NCBI GenBank assembly: GCA_013372975.1
Contig: JABXIS010000011.1
Location: 238,664-302,663, forward strand
Origin: Alphaproteobacteria bacterium
Lineage (GTDB): Bacteria > Pseudomonadota > Alphaproteobacteria > Sphingomonadales > Kordiimonadaceae
Length of the DNA: 64,000 nucleotides
Reading direction: 5' to 3'
The notes beneath the pieces were generated by a model. That model worked only from the letters and a program-made list of their open reading frames with translations, made no database searches and was not told where the DNA came from. Below are positions 26,199-34,151 of the stretch, piece after piece; position 1 is the stretch's first letter, and each line of letters starts with the position of its first letter. The translations under genes were made by a program, and so were the position numbers.

Positions 26199-27274
26199 CT
26201 TGTGAATGGCGGCAGCCCCGGTGCTGGTGAAAGAACAGGGTTCTGGATGGCCAATACCTTGAACAGGGTGCCCATCTCGTCCGGTGCGGTCAGGCGCTTG
26301 AGTTCGCCCAGAATACGCCCCTGTTCTTTGGCCTCCATCCCTTCCGCTAGTTTTTGCGCACGCAACCCAAGGCCGATGCCCATCAGGAATGTGCCCTGTT
26401 CGCCGATGCCGGAAGGGGAAACGCCAGCCTGTGCGGCGGCCTCCGCGATCCGGTCAAACGCCACATGGGCCGTAAGGTCTGCCTTGCCGGGTTTTTTGAA
26501 CGGGTCGGTATAGTCGTGTTTCTCCAGCGCCTGGAATGTGTCGCCCGGCGCGGATGTGGCATAGCCATAGTCAATAAAGAGGGCAGCACCGCCATGCGCC
26601 TTCAAGTGATCAGCGATACTGGCGGTAGCGGAAAGGGCAGCGGGGCATACCTCGAGAACACCGCCATCCTGTGCTGCCAGAAGATGTTGGGGTACAAGCG
26701 CAAACTGGCTGCCGGGTTGGGTAAGAACAAATCCAAGTTCACTATCGGCAGCGCCTACCGATCTTTCGAACCATTTGCCGTCTCGTTTTTCAAACTGGTG
26801 AATGGGTAGTGCGTCAAAAAATTCGTTGGCCACAAACAGCGCGGGGCCTGCAGGCAGGGTGGAGAGATCATCATGCCATCTGGCAGTGGGCACTTTTTGT
26901 TTCTGAAGTGCCCTGAGCTGTTTGCTGGTTTCCACGAAATGAATGTGTGCAGCTTCCTGAAAGCCGGGAACGCGCGCACAAGCCCGCAGGATATCAGCCA
27001 TCAGCGTGCCGCGGCCTGGGCCCAGTTCGATCAGGTGAACTACGTTTGGCCTGCCCATGGCCATCCAGCGATCGGCCAACCACAGCCCAAGTGTCTCGCC
27101 GAACATCTGGCTCACTTCAGGGGCTGTGATAAAATCGCCATCTGACCCGAACACACGCTCGCGCTGATAATAGCCATGACGCGGATGCATGAGGCATTCG
27201 GCCATATAGTCTGCCAGCGAAATCGGGCCGGAAGCCTCGATCCGGCGTATGAGGATATTCCCAAGTGGTGTCAT
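26192..27274 (-). CDS. NDUFAF7/MidA-like SAM-dependent methyltransferase (COG1565)
   Basis: A 360-residue methyltransferase. Motifs are the N-terminal GPISLADYMAECLMHPRHGYY, then DFITAPEVSQMFGE, the SAM-binding IELGPGRGTLMADILR, and FVANEFFDALPIHQFEK. The mitochondrial orthologue NDUFAF7 methylates an arginine of a complex I subunit; the bacterial substrate is less clear. Its ATG abuts the stop codon of lgt, so the two genes are co-transcribed, a pairing widespread in alphaproteobacteria. Confidence 0.93.
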   Translation of the reverse strand: MTPLGNILIRRIEASGPISLADYMAECLMHPRHGYYQRERVFGSDGDFITAPEVSQMFGETLGLWLADRWMAMGRPNVVHLIELGPGRGTLMADILRACARVPGFQEAAHIHFVETSKQLRALQKQKVPTARWHDDLSTLPAGPALFVANEFFDALPIHQFEKRDGKWFERSVGAADSELGFVLTQPGSQFALVPQHLLAAQDGGVLEVCPAALSATASIADHLKAHGGAALFIDYGYATSAPGDTFQALEKHDYTDPFKKPGKADLTAHVAFDRIAEAAAQAGVSPSGIGEQGTFLMGIGLGLRAQKLAEGMEAKEQGRILGELKRLTAPDEMGTLFKVLAIQNPVLSPAPGLPPFTSA

Positions 27275-28114
27275 TTAACCGGCCTGTTTGGCCTGCTTGT
27301 GGGCGAAACCCCGGCTGATCAGCCAGGCCGCAAACAGGAACATCGGGATCGAAAGGGTTTGCCCGCGCGTCAGCCCCATGAAGAAGGCCACGCCCACATC
27401 GGGCTCACGCACAAATTCCACCAGCACACGCGTGAGGCCATAACCCATATAGAACATGCCTGCGATCACGCCTGGCATGTCTTTCGCGAGGCGGGTTTTA
27501 TGATAGAGGAACATCAGAATCAGGAACAGGATCACCCCTTCGCCCATGGCTTCATAAAGCTGGCTTGGGTGGCGTGGGTCTGGCCCGGCGCCCGGAAACA
27601 CCATGGCCCACGGCACATCAGTGGGGCGGCCCCATAGTTCACCATTGATGAAATTGGCCAGCCGCCCTGTCAGCAGCCCGATCGGGCTCACGACAGCCAC
27701 GATATCGGCCACGCGCATCAGCTCAAGCTTATGTTTGCGGCAGAAGAATATCACGGCCAAAATCACGCCGATCGCGCCGCCATGGAATGACATGCCGCCA
27801 TCCCACAGACGGAAGATGGCGATTGGGTCTTCAATATAATTCTGGGGGCGATAGAACAGCACATATCCCAGACGCCCGCCAGCGATCACACCAATGATGG
27901 CCCATGTGATGAAGTCATCAATATGGGCAGGTGACATGGGCGCGCCCGGCTTTTCGGTTTGCTTGCGGATATACCACCAGCCGAACAGGATACCGGCGAT
28001 ATAGGCAAGGCTGTACCAGCGGATGCCAAGCTCGAATCCGAAAACATCCATGGGCCCCAGCGCGAACGGATCGATTTGGGGAAAGGTGAGCACGGCGTCG
28101 GCCAGAAGTGACAT
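27275..28114 (-). CDS. lgt: Prolipoprotein diacylglyceryl transferase
   Basis: A 279-residue inner-membrane enzyme that moves diacylglycerol from phosphatidylglycerol to the lipobox cysteine of prolipoproteins. The Lgt signature is present as GLLTGRLANFINGELWGRPTD, with the essential Arg and Asn-Glu, plus DGGMSFHGGAIGV and RHPSQLYEAMGEG. About seven helices are seen. First gene of the lgt / NDUFAF7-like operon. Confidence 0.97.
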   Translation of the reverse strand: MSLLADAVLTFPQIDPFALGPMDVFGFELGIRWYSLAYIAGILFGWWYIRKQTEKPGAPMSPAHIDDFITWAIIGVIAGGRLGYVLFYRPQNYIEDPIAIFRLWDGGMSFHGGAIGVILAVIFFCRKHKLELMRVADIVAVVSPIGLLTGRLANFINGELWGRPTDVPWAMVFPGAGPDPRHPSQLYEAMGEGVILFLILMFLYHKTRLAKDMPGVIAGMFYMGYGLTRVLVEFVREPDVGVAFFMGLTRGQTLSIPMFLFAAWLISRGFAHKQAKQAG

Positions 28115-28212
28115 ATTTTCATCCCTTGAAAGCTTTGCGCCATCATCGCCCTCGTGCGCCTGGTGTCAAGTCTTCAAGGTTTGCGTATGTCAAGATTAGC
28201 AGCGTGGTATTC

Positions 28213-29088
28213 CTACCAGTTTGGAAGTTCGGGAATTTGATCCTTCATCGTCGCATAGAACTTCGCTGTTATAAGATCAAAACCGTCTGTGTCTGGATGA
28301 ATTTCGTTGCGCCAAAGGTTAATGTTGTCCAGCGTCCCCAGTGTGTCGGTTACAAAGAAATTCGGGTGCTGGTCTTCTAGATCCGTGAGCATGGTCGACA
28401 GGCTGCCGAAAAGCACCTGAACGATTTCCCTCCTGAACTGATTTTGAGGCGCCAATGAATAGTCATCTTCTGGTATGCCGCGCTTTTTCATCGCTGGCGA
28501 TAACCAAGGCTTGATGATTGTAATAGGACCCAGTTTCACGCCAACACCTGTAAGGTAGGGAAGATCATAGGTGTGGGTGAAAATCTTTGTTTCGGTGGCA
28601 TATTGATCACGAATATTCGCAAGTTCCTTGAGTGCATACCTGATCTGCTCGATCTTGATCTTGAAGGCTGTATCATTAATGCAGGCCTCAGCTGACATGC
28701 CGGAGGTATAGGGTTTCAAGAAACGCTCCATATCATATTTTCCGACAATATCGTTGCCGCCGCCGGAAAATAGGATTGCGTGTATCTTATGACCGTTTTC
28801 TTTGCAGTGAGAGAGCAACTTTGTGAGCTTCCTCCGTTGCTTGCCTGCCAACATTTGGGCGATTTCATCACCACTATGTTCAAGCCGAAGAAGGTTTACG
28901 TGACCCTCAAATCGATCCTGGATATGGTCGATCATGTTTCCGGCGGAGCCAGAAAGTTTGCGCGGATAGCCGAACCAGGAATCACCCTCCGAGATAACGT
29001 TAAGGCGATGTGGATATTGTTTCATCGCCTTCTTGAAAGCACGTGTGGTTCTGAAAATTGACTCGTGTGGCTGGATATCATCTGGCAT
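28213..29088 (-). CDS. SGNH/GDSL-type hydrolase
   Basis: A 291-residue cytoplasmic protein (no signal peptide) with SGNH blocks in order: block I VISEGDSWF (residues 31-39, catalytic Ser), block III SGGGNDIVGKYD (Asn) and block V RNEIHPDTDGF (catalytic His) near the C-terminus. It is probably an esterase, but the substrate is unknown. GGAGGAG before ATG 29088 fixes the start; a TTG frame extension covers that site. The gene is AT-richer than its neighbours and stands alone between lgt and ubiK, so recent transfer is possible. Confidence 0.82.
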   Translation of the reverse strand: MPDDIQPHESIFRTTRAFKKAMKQYPHRLNVISEGDSWFGYPRKLSGSAGNMIDHIQDRFEGHVNLLRLEHSGDEIAQMLAGKQRRKLTKLLSHCKENGHKIHAILFSGGGNDIVGKYDMERFLKPYTSGMSAEACINDTAFKIKIEQIRYALKELANIRDQYATETKIFTHTYDLPYLTGVGVKLGPITIIKPWLSPAMKKRGIPEDDYSLAPQNQFRREIVQVLFGSLSTMLTDLEDQHPNFFVTDTLGTLDNINLWRNEIHPDTDGFDLITAKFYATMKDQIPELPNW

Positions 29089-29284
29089 TTTCGACTCCTC
29101 CAAGTTAGGGAGTCTTTCAAAAGCACGCTATACAGGCATGGCACAACTATAAAGATTTTAGTCGGTTCGAATTTTAGGTATTCGGCGAAATCAGGGGACA
29201 GCGCCGTATCTGCGGCAACTCGCCCATTGCAATTTGGCGTAGGATCGCCCATATGAAAGGCACTGAAGCCAAGGGAAAAGAATC

Positions 29285-29536
29285 ATGCAAACCAGCAACA
29301 AATTCTTCGATGATCTATCCAAACTTGCCACTGGAGCCGTGGGTGCAGCCCATAGCGTGAAGGGCGAAATGGAAGAGCATTTCCGTGCCTGGCTTGATCG
29401 CCAGCTGGCGCAGCTTGATCTTGTTACCCGCGAAGAATTCGAAACTGTGCGCGAGATGGCTGAAAAGGCCCGCATGGAAAACGAAGACCTGCGCGCAGAA
29501 ATTGACCTTCTCAAGAAGAAGTCAGCAAAAAAATAG
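29285..29536 (+). CDS. ubiK: Ubiquinone biosynthesis accessory factor UbiK (BMFP family)
   Basis: An 83-residue amphipathic, coiled-coil protein. The N-terminus (NKFFDDLSKLATGAVGAAHS) interacts with lipid in this family; the C-terminal half (VTREEFETVREMAEKARMEN) forms the trimeric coiled coil. It assists the late aerobic steps of ubiquinone synthesis. Length and pattern match YqiC/UbiK. Confidence 0.9.
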   Translation: MQTSNKFFDDLSKLATGAVGAAHSVKGEMEEHFRAWLDRQLAQLDLVTREEFETVREMAEKARMENEDLRAEIDLLKKKSAKK

Positions 29537-29846
29537 GCTGCTTACGCAATATTCTTGCGTGCTATAATTTCCTTCAAGAGTGGAATCTAAGGGCCTGATC
29601 TGAGGGCGAAAATCGCCAGATCAGAACGGTGCTTCAACGAGTTTTCCACAGAAAATTCCTCTTCCGTAACAATTGATGCTTGCCAGAGAGTCCTCGCTTT
29701 GGCACGCTACATCTAGTGTTAAATTTGATCAAGGGAGCCAGATTTCGTGTTTCTGGTGAATCGAAGATAACGCACACCGGCGAAACCTGAGTTGCCGGTA
29801 TGCCCGCAAGGCCCGGTGGCTCTCATCTTCCCAGGGGGGACTCGAG
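29537..29846. other. 310-base gap with several hairpins, no gene seen
   Basis: No believable ORF. It contains ACGCAA-tattc-TTGCGT just past ubiK, a strong bulged hairpin near 29596-29624 (CTGATCT...GGCGA-aaa-TCGCC-AGATCAG), and ACCGGC...GCCGGT at 29776-29799 shortly before the YbjN gene. The second half may be a structured leader of that gene. I cannot assign it to a known riboswitch class. Confidence 0.45.
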
Positions 29847-30359
29847 ATGACGACACTGAGCACCGGCCATTCCGAAGTAATCAGCCAGAATCCTGTGGAC
29901 CTCGCAGAAGAGCTCGCAGGTGCCAATGAATGGGGCGTAGAGCGGCACGGCGAAGATGAGCTGACCATGTTCATCTCGGGCCAGTATACGGACTTGCAGT
30001 TCCGTGTTTTCTGGCGAGAAGATTTCAAAACCCTCCAGTTCGCTTGCTTGTTTGATTTGAAGGTACCTGAAGGCCGTCGCAGCGATATTTACCAGACAAT
30101 CGGGCTTATCAATGAGCGCATGTGGATTGGCCATTTTGAATATTGGGCCGAAGAAGATGCGCTTCTGTTTCGCCATGCCAGCCTTGCCAATGATCCGCTT
30201 CTGGGCGCCATTGGTGAAGAGCATATGGTAACGATGGTGGAAACCGCGCTTGGGGAATGCGAGCGGTTTTATCCGGTGTTCCAGTTTGTCATGTGGGGTG
30301 GCCAAACCCCAGAAGAAGCAATTGAAAGCGCCATGCTTGAGTGCGCTGGTTCGGCTTAG
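29847..30359 (+). CDS. YbjN domain protein
   Basis: A 170-residue soluble protein of the YbjN (DUF1790) family. Family features include GVERHGEDELTMFISGQYTDLQF, LFDLKVPEGRRSDIYQTIGLINERMWIGHFEYW and a C-terminal helix region (GQTPEEAIESAMLECAG). Its fold resembles type III secretion chaperones. In alphaproteobacteria the gene typically sits next to proC, as here. The exact role is unknown. Confidence 0.88.
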   Translation: MTTLSTGHSEVISQNPVDLAEELAGANEWGVERHGEDELTMFISGQYTDLQFRVFWREDFKTLQFACLFDLKVPEGRRSDIYQTIGLINERMWIGHFEYWAEEDALLFRHASLANDPLLGAIGEEHMVTMVETALGECERFYPVFQFVMWGGQTPEEAIESAMLECAGSA

Positions 30360-30405
30360 GGAGCGATATGGTCTTGGCCCCGGAAGGGGCTTGCCATACA
30401 ATATT

Positions 30406-30431
30406 GGCGGAGCTTGGCTCCGCCTTTTTTT
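30406..30431 (+). terminator. Strong Rho-independent terminator between the YbjN gene and proC
   Basis: GGCGGAGC (30406-30413), loop TTG, GCTCCGCC (30417-30424), then seven Ts (30425-30431). It lies only about 22 bases before the proC start. Confidence 0.9.
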
Positions 30432-30452
30432 GTTCCCGCTCGAGAGTGACTT

Positions 30453-31289
30453 ATGATGCAGCATTTCAGTGAATCAGCGCCCCTTGTATTGGTGGGTTGT
30501 GGCAATATGGGCCAAGCCATGGCAATGGGGTGGTTGAGGGCCGGGCTTTCGCCCGATCATCTTTTTGTCGTCGACCCGGGCGCAAGCGCTGACCGGTTGT
30601 TGGGCGCAAAAACTGAAAATTTTGTGCAGACAGCGCGAGACCTTCCTGTCGGCCTGAAGGCACGTGTGATAGTGCTGGCGGTTAAACCCCAGATGATGGA
30701 TAACGTGATTGGCCTGTTTGGTCCCTTTGTGGATGCAAATACCATGATCATCTCGGTTGCGGCTGGCATCACATTGGGCCAGCTCAAGGGCGGAATTGGT
30801 GGCGAGGGAACCTATGTGCGGGTTATGCCCAATACGCCAGCTGCCATCGGCGAAGGCATTAGTGGCCTCGCCGCTGATCCTGATATTTCCACTGAAAACA
30901 AATGCCTTGCACAGGAATTGATGCATGCTGTCGGTGATACAGTATGGGTCGATGATGAACGTCTGATCGATAGCGTAACGTCGGTTTCCGGCAGTGGCCC
31001 TGCCTATGTATTCTACATGGTGGAATGCATGGCTGCGGCGGGTGTCGCACAGGGCTTATCGGAAGAAGTAGCCATGAAGCTGGCGCGCCAAACCGTGGTT
31101 GGCGCAGCGAAATTGATGGACACTGATACCGATATTCCCGCTGCCGAGTTGCGCCGCCGTGTCACAAGCCCGGGCGGCACAACGGCCGCGGCGCTTAATA
31201 TATTGATGCAGGCAGAGGGCGGGCTTGGCCAGTTAATGGAAAAGGCAATCACGGCTGCCCGTGAACGCGGCCAAGAATTAGGGGGCTAG
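30453..31289 (+). CDS. proC: Pyrroline-5-carboxylate reductase
   Basis: A 278-residue enzyme for the last step of proline synthesis. The Rossmann motif VGCGNMGQAMAMGWL is at residues about 14-28, AVKPQMMDNV follows, and the P5CR signature VTSVSGSGPAYVFYMVE together with RRRVTSPGGTTAAALN is near the C-terminus. Two adjacent ATGs (30453, 30456) follow a weak GAGAGTGA. A full terminator lies 22 bases upstream, so either read-through from the YbjN gene or a promoter overlapping the hairpin is needed. Confidence 0.97.
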   Translation: MMQHFSESAPLVLVGCGNMGQAMAMGWLRAGLSPDHLFVVDPGASADRLLGAKTENFVQTARDLPVGLKARVIVLAVKPQMMDNVIGLFGPFVDANTMIISVAAGITLGQLKGGIGGEGTYVRVMPNTPAAIGEGISGLAADPDISTENKCLAQELMHAVGDTVWVDDERLIDSVTSVSGSGPAYVFYMVECMAAAGVAQGLSEEVAMKLARQTVVGAAKLMDTDTDIPAAELRRRVTSPGGTTAAALNILMQAEGGLGQLMEKAITAARERGQELGG

Positions 31290-31293
31290 CGGC

Positions 31294-32157
31294 TCAATCC
31301 AGTTTCAGCCAATAGTGCTCCGGTATCTTCTTCATGGCTAAACTCAGGTCCGCGACAGGAAGTTCAATGACCTTTCGGCTTTTGAGTCCCAGTTGATCTG
31401 TGTTCTCAAGGCGATCCAACAGTGACTGAAAGTGTCTGTCGAGGGCGCCGCTTCGGTATGCATTTGTAAAGCCGGTTTGCAGAATGATCTGCCTTCTCGT
31501 ATCGGCTTTCCTGAGATACAGGAAATAGTCGAAGGGATAGACAAGCAGAAGCGATTGTTCTGGCACCAGATCATGATCTGAGAACTGGTCTCTGGCGAAT
31601 TGTATTTCAGTAGCAATCTCATGGACCGCCCGTGGAAAAGCCTCTACCCGGTTATTGGCAAGCATGCTCCAGAGGTTTTCTGTTTCCGCCGTATGAACTT
31701 TAAATCCTGCAGCTTGCAAAATTCGTGTATCGGTCCACGCGTTTGCCGAGGTAACGGATATTTTCCCAGAGAGCTGACGCAGGGTGTCCAGCCCTGTAAA
31801 CAAGGGCTGATTTTCACGTTTTATTGCAAAGACGCGCATGCCCAGCAAGCCGCGGGTCAATGGTACATAGAGTTGCCTGAAGCGTTTTTCCTTATCAGGA
31901 TCATATCCAGCAATGAACATATCAAAGTCTGTGGCGCCGGTTTCCAGATCCCGGATTGCACGCAGTGTTGGGGTATCAAAAACCACTTTTTCAAGTGTGT
32001 GGTCACCGCGCGCATGTTCGAGCGCAATTTTGATTACAGCAATTTGTGGGCCGAAATAGTCGAGGTCATCAGACGGTATTCCCAGCTTGAAATGTTCTGC
32101 ACGGGCAGCTGAACAAACGACACACAAAATATAAATCAGGGTCAGGCGAAAGAGCAT
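31294..32157 (-). CDS. Orphan solute-binding-like protein, third of the array
   Basis: A 287-residue secreted protein (signal MLFRLTLIYILCVVCSAARA). It has a periplasmic-binding-like fold: HFKLGIPSDDLDYFGPQIAVIKIALEHA at the start, FDMFIAGYDPDKEKRFRQL, then the array hallmark YVPLTRGLLGMRVFAI, and RQLSGKISVTSANAWTDT at the start of the second lobe. It is homologous to the next two genes. No transporter genes are near. It is last in transcription order, with an 82-base gap to its upstream neighbour. Confidence 0.7.
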   Translation of the reverse strand: MLFRLTLIYILCVVCSAARAEHFKLGIPSDDLDYFGPQIAVIKIALEHARGDHTLEKVVFDTPTLRAIRDLETGATDFDMFIAGYDPDKEKRFRQLYVPLTRGLLGMRVFAIKRENQPLFTGLDTLRQLSGKISVTSANAWTDTRILQAAGFKVHTAETENLWSMLANNRVEAFPRAVHEIATEIQFARDQFSDHDLVPEQSLLLVYPFDYFLYLRKADTRRQIILQTGFTNAYRSGALDRHFQSLLDRLENTDQLGLKSRKVIELPVADLSLAMKKIPEHYWLKLD

Positions 32158-32239
32158 GAATATTCCATAAAACCAGTTGGCAGAAGAATATGGTGTGATG
32201 ACCTTTGCTGTCCAGTCCGGGGCAGCGTTTTATCCTTGT

Positions 32240-33124
32240 TTACTCAGTCTCTGAGCCAAATTGATGCCAATATTTTGCGGGAATGGCCCTGAATCTGTCG
32301 CTAATAAACGGGTTGTCCATGTGGATTTCCTGTCGCGTGCCAGCCTCGATCAAGGCTAGCCCTTCCCTTATGGGGGGGAAATTCTGAAAGTGCGTCATGA
32401 ATGCGCCTGACGCATAAGCTTTTTTCAGCCCTTCCTCGATAATGGCTGCACGGCGGTCGTCGCCCTTTGCCACATAGAAGAAGCTGTCGTAGGCATAGCT
32501 CACCCGAATATGGTTTGAGATGACGAGGGAAGCACCGTCCCGAATTCCACCATATTTTTCAAGGATAAGGGCACTTTCATCTGCGCCGAATAACAGAGCG
32601 TCATATCGCCCGCGTGCGAGCAGGTCCCATAAGGCCTCGCCGCCGGGTGCCGCCACAACAGTGAAGTTTGCCGCTTCATAGATTGAGCGTTCTGGATGAG
32701 AGATGGGCATGCCAAGCGTGATGGCTTTTGTGAGGCCTGCAAGTGAATGAATGGCCTTGAGTTGAGTGTCTGTTGCGCGCCGAATGAAGAGCAACCTGTG
32801 TCCGAGAAGGCCGCGTGTCAGCGGTATATAGATCATGCGCAGCTCATTCTCGCGTGCCGGGCTGTAGCCACTGAAGATCACGTCGTAGGGGCTGTTGCCA
32901 TCTACAAATTGCCTCAGTTTCCTGCCCTGGTTGGATGGTAGGCCCCGATAATCTTCCACCAGAACAAGCTCATGATCGCCTGCATGTTCGAGCGCGATGC
33001 GGAGCAGTTTGATTTCATAATCGGAGTGGTTGAGGTTTCTGTCGGGCGCAGGTGCCCTGAAGGTTTCCGCCGATACCGGCGAAAGGCATAAAAGGAGCCA
33101 GAATAGGGAAAGTAAGATGCGCAT
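32240..33124 (-). CDS. Orphan solute-binding-like protein, second of the array
   Basis: A 294-residue secreted protein (signal MRILLSLFWLLLCLSPVSA). It shares with its neighbours the IKLLRIALEHAGDHELVLVED opening, the FSGYSPARENELRMIYIPL segment and TRGLLGHRLLFIRR. GGAGG before ATG 33124 fixes the start. The 3' half keeps a YDSFFYVAKGDDRRAAIIEEGL helix shared by all three. The ligand is unknown. Confidence 0.7.
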   Translation of the reverse strand: MRILLSLFWLLLCLSPVSAETFRAPAPDRNLNHSDYEIKLLRIALEHAGDHELVLVEDYRGLPSNQGRKLRQFVDGNSPYDVIFSGYSPARENELRMIYIPLTRGLLGHRLLFIRRATDTQLKAIHSLAGLTKAITLGMPISHPERSIYEAANFTVVAAPGGEALWDLLARGRYDALLFGADESALILEKYGGIRDGASLVISNHIRVSYAYDSFFYVAKGDDRRAAIIEEGLKKAYASGAFMTHFQNFPPIREGLALIEAGTRQEIHMDNPFISDRFRAIPAKYWHQFGSETE

Positions 33125-33172
33125 CCCAACCTCCAATGGAGACTATAGCGATGAAAAGGTTAAGAATTCGCG

Positions 33173-34054
33173 CTAGTGCGGATCACTGAAGGGTGCCCAA
33201 TATTCGTCCGGCAGGGTCTTGAGGCTTTCGCTAAGAAGGGGCATGTCGAGATATATGATCCTGCGAGGGTACTTCTGCAGCTCTTTGCGTATCTCCCGCA
33301 GCTGAGGGACATTGGCCAAAAGGGTGTGTAACTTTCCACTTTCAAATGCCCTGATCAGGCCTTGTTCAATGATGGCCGCTTTGGCCTTGTCAGATTTGGC
33401 AAGATAGAAGAAATGATCAAACTTGTAGACCAGCATGATATGGCGGTCGATCATGATTCCTTCTTCCGGCCATTCGGCTCTGGCGCCTTCTACCTGGCGG
33501 ATAACTTCATTGGCGCCTCTGGGAAAAGCATTGAAGCGTCCTCGTGCCAGCATTTGCCACAGGTTAGGGTCTGTCGCTGTGGCGACATTCAGTCCGGCTG
33601 CCTTGAGAATAGTGGTGTCTGGCCAGTCAATGCCCGAGCCGAGCACTGCAATTTTCCTGAGGTCTTCAAGAGAATTTGTATTGGCAAACAACTTGCTGTT
33701 TGCCTCTCTAACGGCCAGCAGGCGATGCCCCAGCATGCCAAGGGTGATTGGAAAGCGCACCATCGCCAGCTCCTTCTCACGACTGGCATCATAACCGCTG
33801 TAATGAAGGTTATAGCCCGGCTGTTCTTCGGCGAGCGCCCTCAGGGCCCTGTTCTGGGCAAGGATGACTTGGCCAACAGCCTCGACCGTGTGATCGCCGT
33901 CAGCCTCTTCAAGGGCAAGTTTCAAGATATCGACAATATATGTGTCATCTTTGGTGGCCATGCCCAAACGGAAGTGTTCAGCATGCACGGCGGAAGTGCC
34001 CGCAACGATTGCTGCCATAAGGTATAACCAACTCAGGATTAGATTTGGTCGCAT
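33173..34054 (-). CDS. Orphan solute-binding-like protein, first of the array
   Basis: A 293-residue secreted protein with signal peptide (LILSWLYLMAAIVAGTSAVHA). Shared elements are HFRLGMATKDDTYIVDILKLALEEA, LHYSGYDASREKELAMVRF, PITLGMLGHRLLAVRE and FDHFFYLAKSDKAKAAIIEQGL. It leads the three-gene minus-strand array. A TATAAT box lies 20 bases before the start and AAGGA eight bases before it. Upstream of that promoter is the structured non-coding stretch with its own terminator. Confidence 0.7.
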   Translation of the reverse strand: MRPNLILSWLYLMAAIVAGTSAVHAEHFRLGMATKDDTYIVDILKLALEEADGDHTVEAVGQVILAQNRALRALAEEQPGYNLHYSGYDASREKELAMVRFPITLGMLGHRLLAVREANSKLFANTNSLEDLRKIAVLGSGIDWPDTTILKAAGLNVATATDPNLWQMLARGRFNAFPRGANEVIRQVEGARAEWPEEGIMIDRHIMLVYKFDHFFYLAKSDKAKAAIIEQGLIRAFESGKLHTLLANVPQLREIRKELQKYPRRIIYLDMPLLSESLKTLPDEYWAPFSDPH

Positions 34055-34074
34055 CCGCTCAATCCTTCCGCTCC

Positions 34075-34105
34075 ATTATAGGACTACACGCGAAAGCATT
34101 GCCAA
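34075..34105 (-). promoter_or_regulatory. Probable promoter of the binding-protein array
   Basis: On the minus strand a perfect TATAAT (34080-34075) follows TTGGCA (34105-34100) with a 19-base spacer. Initiation would fall near 34068, leaving a leader of about 14 bases that includes AAGGA before the start codon at 34054. The spacer is slightly long. Confidence 0.5.
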
Positions 34106-34111
34106 ATATTT

Positions 34112-34151
34112 ATCAAAAGAAAAAAAGAGGCCCCGGCATTTCGCCGGAGCC
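34112..34151 (-). terminator. Intrinsic terminator on the minus strand upstream of the binding-protein array
   Basis: A stem of nine pairs with one mismatch (34129-34137 with 34143-34151) and a five-base loop, followed on the minus strand by TCTTTTTTTCTTTT. On the plus strand there is no T-tract, so it acts for a minus-strand transcript ending before the array promoter. Confidence 0.75.

Noticed and set aside
29065..29256. Plus-strand ORF of 63 codons between the SGNH hydrolase and ubiK
   Set aside because: Its start lies inside the hydrolase coding region, there is no ribosome site, and the protein resembles nothing.
29760..29846. Cobalamin or SAM riboswitch before the YbjN gene
   Set aside because: Some GC-rich helices look suggestive, but the conserved boxes of those classes are absent, and the gene is not in those pathways.
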